From Cadophora sp. MPI-SDFR-AT-0126 (taxonomy: Eukaryota; Ascomycota; Leotiomycetes; Helotiales; Ploettnerulaceae): a stretch of 64,000 nt of DNA. The notes beneath the pieces were generated by a model, which saw only the letters and a program-made list of their open reading frames with translations, was not told where the DNA came from and did no database searches. Position numbers and translations under genes: made by a program. The stretch lies in contig JAGMVK010000029.1 in NCBI GenBank assembly GCA_020747065.1, positions 372,001 to 436,000 of the forward strand, read 5' to 3'. Below, piece after piece: positions 34,036-44,908 of the stretch (positions within the stretch are counted from its first letter, which is position 1; the number at the start of each line of letters is the position of its first letter).

Positions 34036-34217
34036 TCTCAGTCTCGCTAGCGCGGGGCAGAGACATGATATTCACCACTGGCTCAGCCTTGCTCTTTCCG
34101 AAGCATCCCAATTAGAAGGCTATCGAGGAGTCACTGCAGAGGAAGCCTCGGGCAGCCACTGGCAAGGCGCTGCCTATAGACTAGCCACAGAGCTCCTCTT
34201 CAGTACAACTTCAAGCT

Positions 34218-35642
34218 TCAGCCAGTACGATCAACAGCTTTCCCTTTTCTATCAAATTCCTTTGACTTCAACAGATCTCTCAAACTTCCTTCGGCGTGCG
34301 ATGTACTTCTGTTTCGTCCTTGGAAGATGTCATTTGATGATACACTATTCTTGGTCCATGGTAGCCAAGCACCAAGATTTCCCAAAATCGATGATCGTCC
34401 TTCTGGTTCTGGTCGCAGCGTGGAGGCGATGGACTCGTTCCGAATCAACTTTGGTGCTGTAAAAGAACTCAGAGCTGGCGATATGTACTGATCTGCCTCA
34501 AAGACAGTGACAGTTTCAAGATCTGTGGCTGTTGAGGTCTGAGGACGAGCAGGCTCACTGATCAAAGAGGTAGGCGAAAGAACCTGAGCGCTTGCATCAT
34601 GCTTGGATCCTTGAGCATTGTCAATTATCATTGATGCAAAGGAAGCCGATTTCGATCGGACATGCTTTGAAGGTCGTTCGACAGCTGGACCGGCTTCAAT
34701 TGCTTCCTCTGCAGATTTCTTCGATGCAGCTTGGAGCTCTTTCTTGGCGGCTCTTCCACGAACTTCTTCTGCTATAACGGCAGCAGGCTTCTTCTTCGTC
34801 TTGTCCTCGTCCGAAGACCTCGAAGAAGACATGATTGTTTCCAGTGTTCCATAAGCCGCTGACTTCGTTCGTCGGCCACCACGGGAGCCTCTTCCAACTG
34901 GTCGGGTTTGTTCATCATCCGAACCGATGGCCTGAAGTGTAGGGCCGCCAACAGCATGATGGCCATGATGGCCAACTCCGAGGCCAACATTCTGGAGGAT
35001 AGGTTCCCCTCGGCCATGGGGTGGCATATGGACCTCGTACTGATTGCTGAGGCTGTATTTGCTTCTTGCACATATCTCAGCGATTCTCTCCAGATCCTCG
35101 GCGACCCCATGTTTGATCTCTTCCATAATTCCCTTGAAAGTAAATGCCTCGACGGGCGGCATCTTCAATTCCGTTTTCCCAGCTGCCATGGCTGACCATC
35201 CGTTTTCTTTCTTCGCGGTAACAATATCTCGCTGCTTCGAGGGAGGTCTGGCAGCTCCAGAATATGTCCGCACAATTACCGGCTGGCTGAAGGTACTGTT
35301 TCGAGCGCCAGTTGACTTGGCATATCGATGACGGGAGTGTGTCGCACCATTCAGTTGTCTCAAAGCAGAGATTCGAAGGGCGACGGTTGCTTCGTCAATG
35401 ATATGCTCGCCACGGGCAGCTTGTTCGGACTCAACGACGAGACTTGCCGTGGATGTATTTGCACTCCACAGACTGGGAGGGAGGAAGTGGAGAGGCAGAG
35501 AGTGTCGACGGTATGAATCTGGAGCAGACTGAGGAGTTTTTGGCGGGTGTTGCTGGCCGTGCAGTGAGGGGTGATTTGAGTTAAACGCTGGCAACGCTCG
35601 GGGCGTCGAGCCGTTTGGGATGGTATTGGCATCGGAGGCCAT
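34218..35642 (-). CDS. fungal protein of unknown function, Ser-rich and basic
   Basis: Single exon. I place the start at 35642 (MASDANTIPNGSTPRALPAF), giving 474 residues; the frame stays open 62 codons further upstream, but that stretch is low-complexity Thr/Pro/Cys without a conserved look. The middle has a helical segment, EAFTFKGIMEEIKHGVAEDLERIAEICARSKYSLSNQYEVHMPPHG, probably the conserved core. An Arg/Gly-Gly-Arg patch (RGSRGGRRTKSAAYG) follows, then an Ala/Lys/Glu-rich stretch likely to form a helix. The C-terminus is Ser/Arg-rich with RSILGNLGAWLPWTK. There is no signal peptide or membrane segment. Divergent from the gene at 36130. I do not recognise the family. Confidence 0.75.
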   Translation of the reverse strand: MASDANTIPNGSTPRALPAFNSNHPSLHGQQHPPKTPQSAPDSYRRHSLPLHFLPPSLWSANTSTASLVVESEQAARGEHIIDEATVALRISALRQLNGATHSRHRYAKSTGARNSTFSQPVIVRTYSGAARPPSKQRDIVTAKKENGWSAMAAGKTELKMPPVEAFTFKGIMEEIKHGVAEDLERIAEICARSKYSLSNQYEVHMPPHGRGEPILQNVGLGVGHHGHHAVGGPTLQAIGSDDEQTRPVGRGSRGGRRTKSAAYGTLETIMSSSRSSDEDKTKKKPAAVIAEEVRGRAAKKELQAASKKSAEEAIEAGPAVERPSKHVRSKSASFASMIIDNAQGSKHDASAQVLSPTSLISEPARPQTSTATDLETVTVFEADQYISPALSSFTAPKLIRNESIASTLRPEPEGRSSILGNLGAWLPWTKNSVSSNDIFQGRNRSTSHAEGSLRDLLKSKEFDRKGKAVDRTG

Positions 35643-36129
35643 TGTGTGGATCTCAGAGCGGATGCAGCGACATAGTTCTGCAATATCAAAGCAATTGCTG
35701 TGCGTGGACCATAGGCAGTGGGGTGGAGTGAGTGAGTGAGTGTATGTGGTGGTGGTGGTGCGTGGTCGTCTGGATGCCCTGATAAAAGTTGAGTCCATCT
35801 GCGGATGGATTTTGCCTGGATGCCTCACTCACCCACTCTTGGGTGTGAGGAGAGCTGTGGGCCAGTCAGTGCTCGTATGCCATGCGGGATGAAGTGTCAG
35901 ATCCCCTGTTCGCTCTCTTCCCCAGATTTGACGCGACTAAGCCCAGACAGGGAAAGTGCCTGTACCATGCTCGGCAGCGCTTGTTGACCCCTCAGAAGCT
36001 TGCTTAGGTCTTGGTCTTGGATTGGACCACTTCTTGACCTGACGGTCAGCGGGTATCTTGCCACCATCAAAACATATCAATCTACAGCACCTCAACTCCA
36101 CAATACCACTGCACAAAGCCGCATTCAAC
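35643..36129. promoter_or_regulatory. 487-bp divergent promoter region
   Basis: Separates two divergently transcribed genes of unknown function, so it should hold both promoters. A GAGT/GGT microsatellite lies inside it (35726-35760). No TATA box was identified. Confidence 0.4.
35726..35760. repeat. microsatellite (GAGT)n then (GGT)n
   Basis: Runs gagtgagtgagtgagtg followed a few bases later by ggtggtggtggtg. Low-complexity sequence in the leader or promoter of the minus-strand gene. Confidence 0.8.
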
Positions 36130-37752
36130 ATGGCTTCCCCGGCAGATCGAGACAAACATACCAATCCAGATGACAAACAATCAAAACCTAAAGACAACCC
36201 GTTTATCAAATTCCGCCAGTTTGCAGATACACAAATCAGCTCACTCCTCCAAGGCATCATTGGCCTTCCATCCGCCCTCTCGAAAAAATCTTCCGAAGAC
36301 CCTCGATGGGCGGGCATAGATGATGGTCTGCGAAGGCGAGATGAGCTGCAGGCTCGGCAGAAGGAATTAAAGGAGTCAGAAGCTAGGAGGCTGCATACCA
36401 AAACATCAGACGAGGAGGATCAGTTCACCAGAACTATGGCCAGGACATATTTCTCTGGCGAGGGATATCAGCCTCTAGGAGAACGGGAAAATCGTTTTGG
36501 AATCCCCACAAAGGATTTGCCACTATACTCAGCTGTCAATAAGTCTCTATTCGCCCACCTTCAACAGCCAGATTTTGATGAAGCTGATTGGAAAGATATC
36601 AAAACACCGCCAACCTGGGGAGAAACTGGCTTTTTACCGCAACTTTACCCATTCAAACTCCTACCACATCAAATTCCTGCCTACTCTGACAGAGACGACA
36701 TGGAATTGACACATTGCTTGGTATACAACGATCTCAACACCTCTAGTTCGCTTCGCTCGGAATATTCTCTTCTCCCTTACTTGCTCTTCTCGCCATATTC
36801 GCCTCTAAGACTTGAGGACAGCGTACATGAGCGGCCACATTTCTCCTGGTGTGATGCATTCGAAGATTTGATTGCGAAAAGTCAACCAGCAAACGAGTCT
36901 TCCCCATGGAGTCTTATAACATCCACAATGTGCAGAACGCGGGCTGCTTCACCTGAGTGTAACATGCGCTGGATTTGGAAGCTTCGGAATCTTGGTTATC
37001 TCCAGGAGAAGAAATGCATCAGAGAAGACGACCCTGAAGCACCGGACTACCAGCTGTCGTTGATGCTATTGGAAGCTCAGAATAAATTTAGACAGTGGGT
37101 CGACGGTGATGATGAAAGTCCAGCTTCTACCACCAGTAAGCCTGCCGCTGCGTGTCCAGCACGGAGTGCAAAAGGCATCGACCATGACCTCGATGCCACT
37201 AAGAGCCCAAGAACAGAGCAGGAAATGTATGACCATTTTCTGAAATGGGCTTCATCGCCGCAAGCGATTAAGGAAGTGTTCCAAGCTGGCGAAGCATTTC
37301 TATCCTCGTTTGAGAATGACGATTTTTCATTGAGAACTAGGGAGCAGGATAGCAGTATGCCTCGCCCTCCATCACTTATGAAAGAAATCCTCGAGGTCAC
37401 GAAAGCCTTTCGAGAGCTGTCCCAGCCTCGGGATATCCCTTCCGAGCCCGAACAAGAGGACAAAACTCCATTGGAGGCCAAAACATCGGAGTCGCCAGAT
37501 CGAGTGGTGTCCTCGAGCACAACAACAGAACAGACTGTACATGAAGACGGAACAGTTGAAACTTGCGTGACGGTCTGGAAGAAGTACAACAGTGGAAGAG
37601 AGACATCGACAACCACACATCATTGCGAGGATCCGGCCACGACAGAAAACAGATCGGACCAGTATGAACCCGGCCTGAAGCAATCAGAGACGGAAGGGAG
37701 CGATAATGAGAAGGCAACGAAGAATGGACAATCTGGTTGGTTTTGGAATTGA
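36130..37752 (+). CDS. conserved fungal protein of unknown function, acidic tail
   Basis: Single exon. The preferred start is MASPADRDKHTNPDD at 36130 (540 residues); an in-frame codon at 36058 would add 24 residues. The N-terminal 90 residues include NPFIKFRQFADTQISSLLQGIIGLP and a charged helix DGLRRRDELQARQKELKESEARR. The middle has many aromatic residues (LPYLLFSPYSPLRLED, then MRWIWKLRNLGYLQEKK). The C-terminal 150 residues are Ser/Thr/Glu-rich and end in GQSGWFWN. There is an EDGTVETCVTVWKKYNSG-like segment near residue 490, which looks like a conserved beta-hairpin. No signal peptide or membrane helix. I cannot name a family or function. The base composition is ordinary for the window. 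Confidence 0.75.
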   Translation: MASPADRDKHTNPDDKQSKPKDNPFIKFRQFADTQISSLLQGIIGLPSALSKKSSEDPRWAGIDDGLRRRDELQARQKELKESEARRLHTKTSDEEDQFTRTMARTYFSGEGYQPLGERENRFGIPTKDLPLYSAVNKSLFAHLQQPDFDEADWKDIKTPPTWGETGFLPQLYPFKLLPHQIPAYSDRDDMELTHCLVYNDLNTSSSLRSEYSLLPYLLFSPYSPLRLEDSVHERPHFSWCDAFEDLIAKSQPANESSPWSLITSTMCRTRAASPECNMRWIWKLRNLGYLQEKKCIREDDPEAPDYQLSLMLLEAQNKFRQWVDGDDESPASTTSKPAAACPARSAKGIDHDLDATKSPRTEQEMYDHFLKWASSPQAIKEVFQAGEAFLSSFENDDFSLRTREQDSSMPRPPSLMKEILEVTKAFRELSQPRDIPSEPEQEDKTPLEAKTSESPDRVVSSSTTTEQTVHEDGTVETCVTVWKKYNSGRETSTTTHHCEDPATTENRSDQYEPGLKQSETEGSDNEKATKNGQSGWFWN

Positions 37753-38100
37753 GCGGCTTTGTACAAGATACCTTTGGAGTTTGGAGTTTTATATGATTGG
37801 ATATCCATGGAAACTGCCCACTTTGATTAAGGGTGAGGAGCCACGGGGACTCTTGGCAGAGGGGGATCTAATGCTTCTCACCTCAGTGTTGGCAACAACA
37901 ACAAAACATGTCACTAAGTAAGCAAAACTTTGCAATGCACATGACCTTGTCTTATGTTACCTTTCACGGAAGCGTATCTCATTTTAAATTTAAAAATTGT
38001 TCCGTCTCTCCCCAGCGCTCTCTGGATATACGAAGATGAATTTGTACAAATTATGTTGTTCCGGAATGTCATCTGCCTCGCTTAATGTCAATTTCCTAGG
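37753..38100. other. intergenic, 348 bp
   Basis: Should hold the 5' exon of the 2EXR gene that follows; I could not find a start codon that splices in phase. AT-rich around 37980-38000. Confidence 0.4.
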
Positions 38101-39101
38101 CTGCCATTGGAGTTGAGGAGGATGATTTGGTGAGTTCTGATGGGGGAAAAAATTTCAGTCATGGATGAGGATGGATAAGCTAACAAGAGATCTGCTTCAG
38201 GAAGTGCGCCATTCCCGTCTATCCTCACCGAGTCATTACCGTGGAGAATAATCTGGATACTCCTCGAAGAAGAAACTCACACTCACCATCCATCACCTAT
38301 CCCCGCCACCCTGCGCTTGATCTGATGCTTACCTGCAAGGAGTTCAAAGAAGTCTTGTACGAAGAGTGCTTGGCTCACCTCAGAACTACAACAAGAGGCA
38401 ACATCAACACTGAGATCAACGAAATGACCGAGGTGGTGAATTTCAAGAAGGTCGCCATCCCTTCTCTAGCAAGTCAGCGGCTCAATCACGACGATGACAT
38501 CTTCTACCTCCCCCACGATATTCATCACCTCGAAAATCTCGAATGGAAATGCCCTGTCCCACTTGCATTGATCAAGAGGATTATGATTTCCCAGAACATG
38601 TACGACGATATTATTGGTGACGAGGACGAGCCATACGATGTCATTCTGCAACCTCTGACTGGCCTCAAACAAATCGTCGTGTTCGACTTCCCAAAACACA
38701 CTTTCCCCGGTTTTCATGAAGGCCGCCTGCGAGACCCTTGCCGCGGCTATGACATTTACGACACTACTGTCTGGCCTTGGCTCTCCCTCGAACCCCCGAC
38801 ATCTCTCGGTCCATTCCACATCAACGAGTATGATGACCATTACACAACCCGATTTACAAAGTGGGTGTCGCACCAGTTGTTGATAGGAGGAAATTGGCCG
38901 GACGGTGACAAAGTATTCGATACGGAGAAGTTCAAGAAGTTCCTTGATGTGAAGGTCTACTATGCTGATGCTTCGAAGCTCCGTGTCGGTCCCAAGCTTT
39001 TGGTACAGGATGAAGAGCACTACGAGTTCTCACATGTTGATAGGAAATGGTATTCGACTTCTACAGGCTTGACAGCGGGAGCCCGGGTCGATGAGGCTTG
39101 A
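38101..39101 (+). CDS. 2EXR-domain protein, 5' end not resolved
   Basis: Two exons are visible: 38101-38129 and 38201-39101. The first reads LPLELRRMIW, the hallmark start of the fungal 2EXR domain. It splices (tg|g = W) into KCAIPVYPHRVITVENNLD, then HPALDLMLTCKEFKEVLYEECL, the second block of the domain where a Cys/Arg-type helix meets a Ser/Glu stretch. DDIFYLPHDIHHLENLEW matches the usual (D)TLYL strand position. About 309 residues are visible up to TGA. The exon at 38101 follows an AG acceptor (cctag|g) and in-frame TAA lies just upstream, so an earlier exon must supply the start. If none exists, the gene is a 5'-truncated pseudogene. 2EXR proteins are numerous in filamentous ascomycetes and functionally unknown. 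Confidence 0.7.
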
Positions 39102-39303
39102 AAATTGGTGTGTCACAAAGGAGTCAGTAACTCGATGGGGAAACCTTCAGCGCTTTGATGGAAGACTTGTTCTATCTCTCTTCAAGCACGGTCAGCTGGG
39201 AGGATTGCCAACTTATTGTATAACAAACCAAAGTCATTCCACTAAAGCCAGCTCGCGCTTCCCAAGGCAATCAAAACAAGACGATTCTTCCAACCAAAAA
39301 TTT

Positions 39304-41442
39304 CTACAACACCTCCTCCTTCTTAATCCCCGTCTTCGTCTCCACATGATCACTCCTCAAATAATGCCCCTTAATAAACACACTACATACAACCGCCAGC
39401 CCCGAGATTCCCGTATAGAATATCCACATATTGCGCATACTCCACGCATACGCCCCTCGGACTGCCAACTGCTGCACCTCATCCTGCAATCCCTTAACAA
39501 GATACACGTTCGCACCCGCTCCTCCATCTGACAGCAAGTCTGTGATATTCATCGGTAAGTTCGTCGGTGCGTGACTTAGACTGGGAACTTTGATATCCAT
39601 TGAACTCTGGAATATCACGCCACCTATGACAACCGATATTGCGGTGGCAAGACTCCGCACGAATCCAAACGTCGCGGTTGCGGTTGCGACATCGTCTTGC
39701 TTGGAGCATGCTTGTAAAGCTATTAACGGTGCTTGGAACAGTAAACCTGCTCCGATACCTGCGATGATTTGGAAGCCGATGATCTGGGAGAGAGGTGTGT
39801 GGACTGCGTAGAGAATGTAAAGACCGTTGCCGATGGTCATGAGGAGGACGCCGGCGTAGATTAGGGAGAGGTAGGATCCGGTGCGGTGGATGATGAGGCC
39901 GACTATGACGCCGACGATGGCTTCGGTTACTGTGATTGGCATTACGAGGATGCCCGAGGCCAGAGGGGAGGAGAGGTGTACGGATTGGAAGTAGAGGGGG
40001 AGATAATATTCTGCTGCGATGTAGACCTGTTTGTCATTAGCAAACATCATTATGTAGCCTCAAAATTTCTCTGCTTTCCAGAACAGTTAATGTCGAAATA
40101 TGAGGGAAAGAAGCTCCTTACCATCCCATGCCACAGCGTAACCAACAAGCTCGCCGCATTCGACTTATTCGCAAACAAACTCATCGGCATCAACGGATAC
40201 CTCGCCACCTTCTTCTCGCAATAAATAAAAACACCACTCATCGCCGCCCCAAAAACAATCAAACAAACCACCTTCGGCGAATCCCACGGCACAGTCGAGC
40301 CACCAAACTCCAAACCAAGAAGCAACATCAGTACCAAACCGATGATCGATAGGCTGCCAAACCAGTCTATGGCTTTGAATCCTTCGAGGAGCGGAGTCCG
40401 AGGATTGTGCACATCGAGGTAGAAGCAGAGGATGATGAAGGCAGCGCCGGAGAGAGGCAGGTTTATCCAGAATGCCCATCGCCAGGTGAGTTTCTCGGTG
40501 AATGCACCCCCGAGGATGGGACCGACTCCGCCGGCGATGATCCAGACGAGTTCCATGAGGCCGATGTAGAGACTGCGACTTCTGTTTCATTCATGTCAAC
40601 ACTGCCCTGCTCGGCTAAGCGAACCTTCCCCTCCCAAACCCCAAGCTAAATTCAGCCATGTCAAAAGTTGCGAGTAGGGACAAGATATGAGAGGTTTGGG
40701 AAATGGGGCGACCAACCTCACACTAAACAAATCACTAATCGTAATCATAACCATGGGGATCAACCCACCCGCCGCACACCCCTGAAACGTCCTGCTCACA
40801 ATCAAGCCCTTCATACTCTTCGACCCCGCGCACCCAATACTAGCTACGAAGAACAAGCCGTCCGCCATCAAGATGATCGGTTTCCGGCCGAAGATGTCAG
40901 AGAGTTTGGCCCAGACTTTGAGGATGTAAGTAAGTATTGTGAAAGTTTAGTTTTAAGATCGGGATTGGGTTCTTAGGACATGTCTTTGATCTGATATCCT
41001 TGAAATTGGAGACTGGGAGAATTATGGGGGAAGGACAGTACATACTTGGACCCGCGGCGGCGCTGGAGAGGAGGTACGCGCCGCCTATCCAGACATAGCC
41101 TGAGGAGCTGGAGAGATCGTGCGTTATGGTAGGGATGGCAGTTGCCACTATGGTTTGGTCGAGCGCGGTTATGAACATGGCGAGCTGGACGTTACGGTGT
41201 AAGGTTGACTATGAGTTGGGAGGGGGTCAGGCAAGGGGACGTACGTAAAGCGCCGTCATGATCGCTACAATGCGGAATTTGCTTCTTGGTGCATCCTCCT
41301 CTATTGGAAGTACGGGAACTGCATTTGCTGGAACGAGCTCGATGTCTGGAGATCCATGCATCGGTTGGGGGACTGACGATGTTGCGTTCGGAACTGGAGT
41401 GATTGAAGCACTCGCCTCGGCTGTCTTACACTCGGACATCAT
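39304..41442 (-). CDS. MFS drug/H+ antiporter, DHA2 (14-TMS) type
   Basis: Five exons on the minus strand: 41442-41245, 41184-41046, 40915-40717, 40581-40122, 40026-39304; about 572 residues. A hydrophilic N-tail of some 60 residues precedes the first helix. ALDQTIVATAIPTI is the DHA2 motif D1, VWIGGAYLLSSAAA forms the second helix, WAKLSDIFGRKPIIL is motif A in the loop between helices 2 and 3, and GGVGPILGGAF is motif C of antiporters. The long hydrophobic C-terminal half fits 14 spans. The family exports drugs, mycotoxins or basic compounds from the cell using the proton gradient. No biosynthetic partner gene is adjacent. All junctions keep phase (for example a|tc = I, ag|a = R). The duplicated ATG at 41442/41439 leaves the start ambiguous by one residue. 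Confidence 0.93.
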
Positions 41443-42470
41443 TGATCTTCAATTGAATATATATTTGGTATGAGAGATGGAGAATTGGCGGAAAGATGAA
41501 AAACAAAGATGTGATTTCTAAGATGGTCTAATACGCCCTTGGATATCTTCACCCCACTTTTACTCCTGACTCATGCGGGGAAAAGCAGCTGGCTTAGGCT
41601 AGCCAAGATGTAAGCTGACATGCCTCTTGATTAAGCACGCAGTTGAGATAGCTTTTGGTAGACATGAGATTTCACTTTGACGGGGTAACATAAGAAGCGG
41701 GTTCAGGAATGTCTTTGTCCTTGTCCCGCTGAGCGGGAGAACCCTCCTAATGACTCGTAAAGTTAGCAAATTGAAGCACTGCATGAAGGGAACAGCAGAT
41801 TTGGGGGACAGCTTAATCAACTCGCTGGCGGTGAACGTTATAAGCCGCATCCTACGATTTCAACTCTGGCTGGCAGCTTCGTGATACGGCCTTGTTTCTT
41901 CCCAGTGAACGAGCCCGTTCGAAGCGAAGCGGAAAAGGGGCCGAAATAAGTGACGAATTCGAGATCAGTCATGTGACTCAATAATCGACACTTGCTCCTA
42001 CCCAGCCAACCTAGTGTGCCTCAGTGGTCTTGTACACGTAGGACAAGAAGTCAACATGATGAAGAGAGGTTTCAGTACTCCTAGATTTGGGTTGTTGATC
42101 CCTCTGTGTTCAAGGTATTTTGATGCTCGTATTTTCAAGAGCCAATCAGATCAATGCTAAAGCTGCTAAGCGAGACGAGAGAGTGGGCTGTGCCATCGGT
42201 ATTGCTCAAGCGAACTGGGCGGAGGTGGAGCCAACTCTCGGGGAAAAGCATGATAGTTTGGGTATATATATGTACCTGACCAGCTACAAGAACGATGGAA
42301 TTGCAAATTCTTTACAGATCTTTCAATTCGTTAACTGTGAAAGTTGCTCACCGACAGCTGCATTCGCTGAAATTCATGTACATTTGAGGTGTATAACCAT
42401 ACTTCCAGGGAGCACTCATCAACATACAACTATCACAATCTCAGATCCACTCCCAAGTCCTGCCAGCCCA
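41443..42470. other. divergent intergenic region, 1028 bp
   Basis: Between the MFS gene and the SDR gene. A TATA element (tatatata, 42263-42270) lies 200 bp upstream of the SDR start. An open frame from 42120 runs in phase into the SDR gene, but its residues are not conserved-looking and the frame crosses the TATA element, so I treat it as promoter or leader sequence. Confidence 0.5.
42263..42270 (+). promoter_or_regulatory. TATA box of the SDR gene
   Basis: The sequence ggtatatatatgtacc lies about 200 bp upstream of the ATG at 42471. Confidence 0.4.
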
Positions 42471-43456
42471 ATGTCTTCACCCCAAAAATACGTCCTCATA
42501 ACCGGCTGTTCAACCAACGGACTCGGCGCCGCACTCGTGGAAATCTTCCTCCAGCACAACTACCACGTCTTCGCCACTCTCCGCGACCTCTCCAAAGCAC
42601 CCTCCCATTTCTCTTCCCTAACCAACATCACCCTCTTAACTCTTGACGTCGTCTCCCCCTCCTCAATCGCCTCGACTGTGGAAGCCGCAACCAAAAAGAC
42701 GGGCGGCAGACTCGACGTACTCGTCAACAACAGCGGGAGATTCGATGTCATGCCAGCACTGGATGCGTCGATTGATGAAGGGAAGAAGCTGTTCGATCTG
42801 AACTTTTGGGCGCCGTTGGCGATGATCCAGGCTTTTGCGCCGTTGTTGGTTGAGGCGAGGGGTTGCGTGGTCAATGTATCGAGTGTGGCGGCGGTTATTC
42901 CGTTGTATTTCCAGAGTATGAGATTTTACTTCCCTTCTGCTGGATTTTCAACCTGAGGTGGATTGAATTAAGTGATAGCAAAGATCTGACAGTGTAGAAT
43001 ATAGGTATATACAGCGCCTCGAAGGCCGCTCTCATGAACGGCTCTGAGATTTGGCGTCTCGAACTCGCTCTTCTGGGCGTACGCACTCTGACTGTAATGG
43101 CGGGTTCGGTTCGAAGTAATGTTTTCCAGAACATGTCAGGGAGGACGGTGCCAAAAGATTCATACTACGCAGCTGTTGCGAAGGATATCCATGACCTTGG
43201 TGATGGGAGATTGGCGGAATATGCTATTAGTGCTGAGGCGTGGGCGAAGAAGGTTGTTGATGCTGTGGAGAAGGGCACGACGGGGAAAGTCTGGTTCGGT
43301 GGCGCAGCTTCCGCCACAGGCTGGGCAGCGTGGGTGCTTCCTGGGTGGATAATGGTAAGTGAAATTTTGAAAGAGGTGGCTTGTTGACTTTGCTAACAGG
43401 TGTAGGATAAATCCATGCTTGATTTCATTCCATGGGCGAAGAAGATCCAGCGATGA
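42471..43456 (+). CDS. short-chain dehydrogenase/reductase, Ayr1-like
   Basis: Three exons, 42471-42915, 43005-43354 and 43406-43456, give about 281 residues. The cofactor loop TGCSTNGLGAALV is at residues 10-22, LDVLVNNSG holds the NN(A/S)G structural motif, NVSSVAA contains the catalytic Ser, and IYSASKAAL gives the Tyr-x-x-x-Lys pair. The pattern TGCSxxGLG and the length suit the 1-acyldihydroxyacetone-phosphate reductase (Ayr1) branch, which works with NADPH on lipid bodies and ER. A general ketoreductase role is equally possible. The second acceptor (aatatag|gt) was chosen because it restores Q-S-I-Y-S-A-S-K; a nearer tag would shift the frame. The C-terminal 16 residues (DKSMLDFIPWAKKIQR) come from a short third exon. 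Confidence 0.88.
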
Positions 43457-43607
43457 AGTGGCCTTGAGGAGGGAAATGATGACTAGAGCTGACGCATGTT
43501 AGATTGCTGTATAATGTGAGAAAGTCAGGAAAAAGATGTTTTCGAGTTAGGTATATACATTAAAGCTTTTGTACGAAGATCTCCGAGCTGCATTAGAAGA
43601 TTGAATA

Positions 43608-44908
43608 TCAAGGCCTCAGATTCTGCCAGCCAACATAGCTATCTCGGTCCTCTCGTCGACCCTCATTGCCATTCGGACGCATCATCCCAATGACGATCGT
43701 ACTTCGAGGGCTATCGTAGCTGACAGTACTTTCTCGTCCAGTCGGGTTGGGACTCTGCATCGCACTAACAGGCGTGACTGCTCTACTTCGAGGGGTTCCA
43801 TCTCCAATCTCGACAGTCTCCATTCCACTCGGTCTTGTCGTGGACCATCTGCTCTCTCCGGCAGGGGTTGGTAGTTCCACTACTTCGTCGACGCTCCTTG
43901 AAATCGGCTTCACTGTCGGGCTATCTATTTCATGAGACAAATGCCCGTTGCGGAGTGCTTGAACTGCCGCACTAGGAGGAACCTCGTCTGCGAATTCATG
44001 GAGATGATTTGAGTCGATTTCCTGGACATTGGGATTTGGTGACTGCTGAGGGCTCTGATATGGTGGGGGGCCAGGGCTCACAGGTGGTGAGGTTAGGGAC
44101 ACTGGGATGTATTTTTTGGAGATCGGGATACCTAGAAGAGAATAACGACCTTTGAAGATGCGTGTCAGCCATTCGTGCACAGTGCAACTTCTTGGTCGAG
44201 GAGAAAGCAGCTCTCATTCAGCGCTTTATCACATACCTGATTTGTGTGACTTTGGATCATTCACTTGAAAATTTCCAGACGCATCCGCCGAGTACGCTGC
44301 ATCGACAGACTTCTTTTGTCGCCGCCTTCGACAGACCCACAGGATCGCAAGACCGATAAGCAGTATCGCGATACCCCCACCAACACCTCCAGCAATTGCT
44401 CCAACATTTGAACTAGAACTTGATTCACCTGGTGCTGGACTTGAAGTAGGTGTTCGGGTTGCCGAAGAGGTTGGTGAGCTTGAGGTAGCCGTTGCCGTGG
44501 GCGAAAGCTCTGGAGGAATGGTTATGAAAGCTGCTGGTTGGAGAGAGCCTGCTGGGCAACCAACTCCATTACAGGGATCGACTTCACAGCAGCCTTGAAA
44601 CGTAGGTCGCTGAGGCACATCGCAAGTCCACCACTGGCCTTTGGCACATTTCGTATTGGGGAAGTATGTCCCGTTCTCTGTTGTGTCGGGGTTGGTACCA
44701 CTGCCGATTCCAGCAGCTCGGAGATCTGATGTAGGACATCCTGTATTATCGCCACGGCATGGATTACTGATGCAACAACCAAAGAAAGTCGGTGATTGAG
44801 CTGTGCATGTGTACCTGGTATGATACATCAGTGGCAAGATGGAAAGGTGAGTTACAGTACTAACCAGTCTCCACCAACCGGACATATCCCTTTTTCATCT
44901 TTAGACAT
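43608..44908 (-). CDS. cysteine-rich single-pass membrane protein with two CC..PC modules
   Basis: Exons 44908-44865, 44814-44237 and 44149-43608 give about 387 residues. Short MSKDEKGICPVGGDW is followed by two repeats of the same module: YTCTAQSPTFFGCCISNPC and WTCDVPQRPTFQGCCEVDPC, each with six-residue spacing before a CC pair. A Ser/Thr/Pro-rich stalk (about residues 110-150) precedes the membrane helix VGAIAGGVGGGIAILLIGLAILWVC with RRRRQKK after it. The layout is ectodomain out, tail in, although a cleaved signal peptide is not obvious. The cytoplasmic tail has proline motifs (SPPVSPGPPPYQSP) and Ser/Thr-rich segments, as in fungal surface sensors. The function is not known. All three exons join in phase (tg|g = W, g|gt = G). 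Confidence 0.8.

Noticed and set aside
42120..42470. In-frame 5' extension of the SDR gene (117 codons)
   Set aside because: It crosses a TATA element, and the Rossmann fold begins directly after the ATG at 42471, as in other SDR proteins.
15528..43456. A secondary-metabolite cluster (methyltransferase, GMC oxidoreductase, MFS, SDR)
   Set aside because: No PKS, NRPS or terpene synthase, and the genes are separated by housekeeping and unrelated genes over 28 kb.
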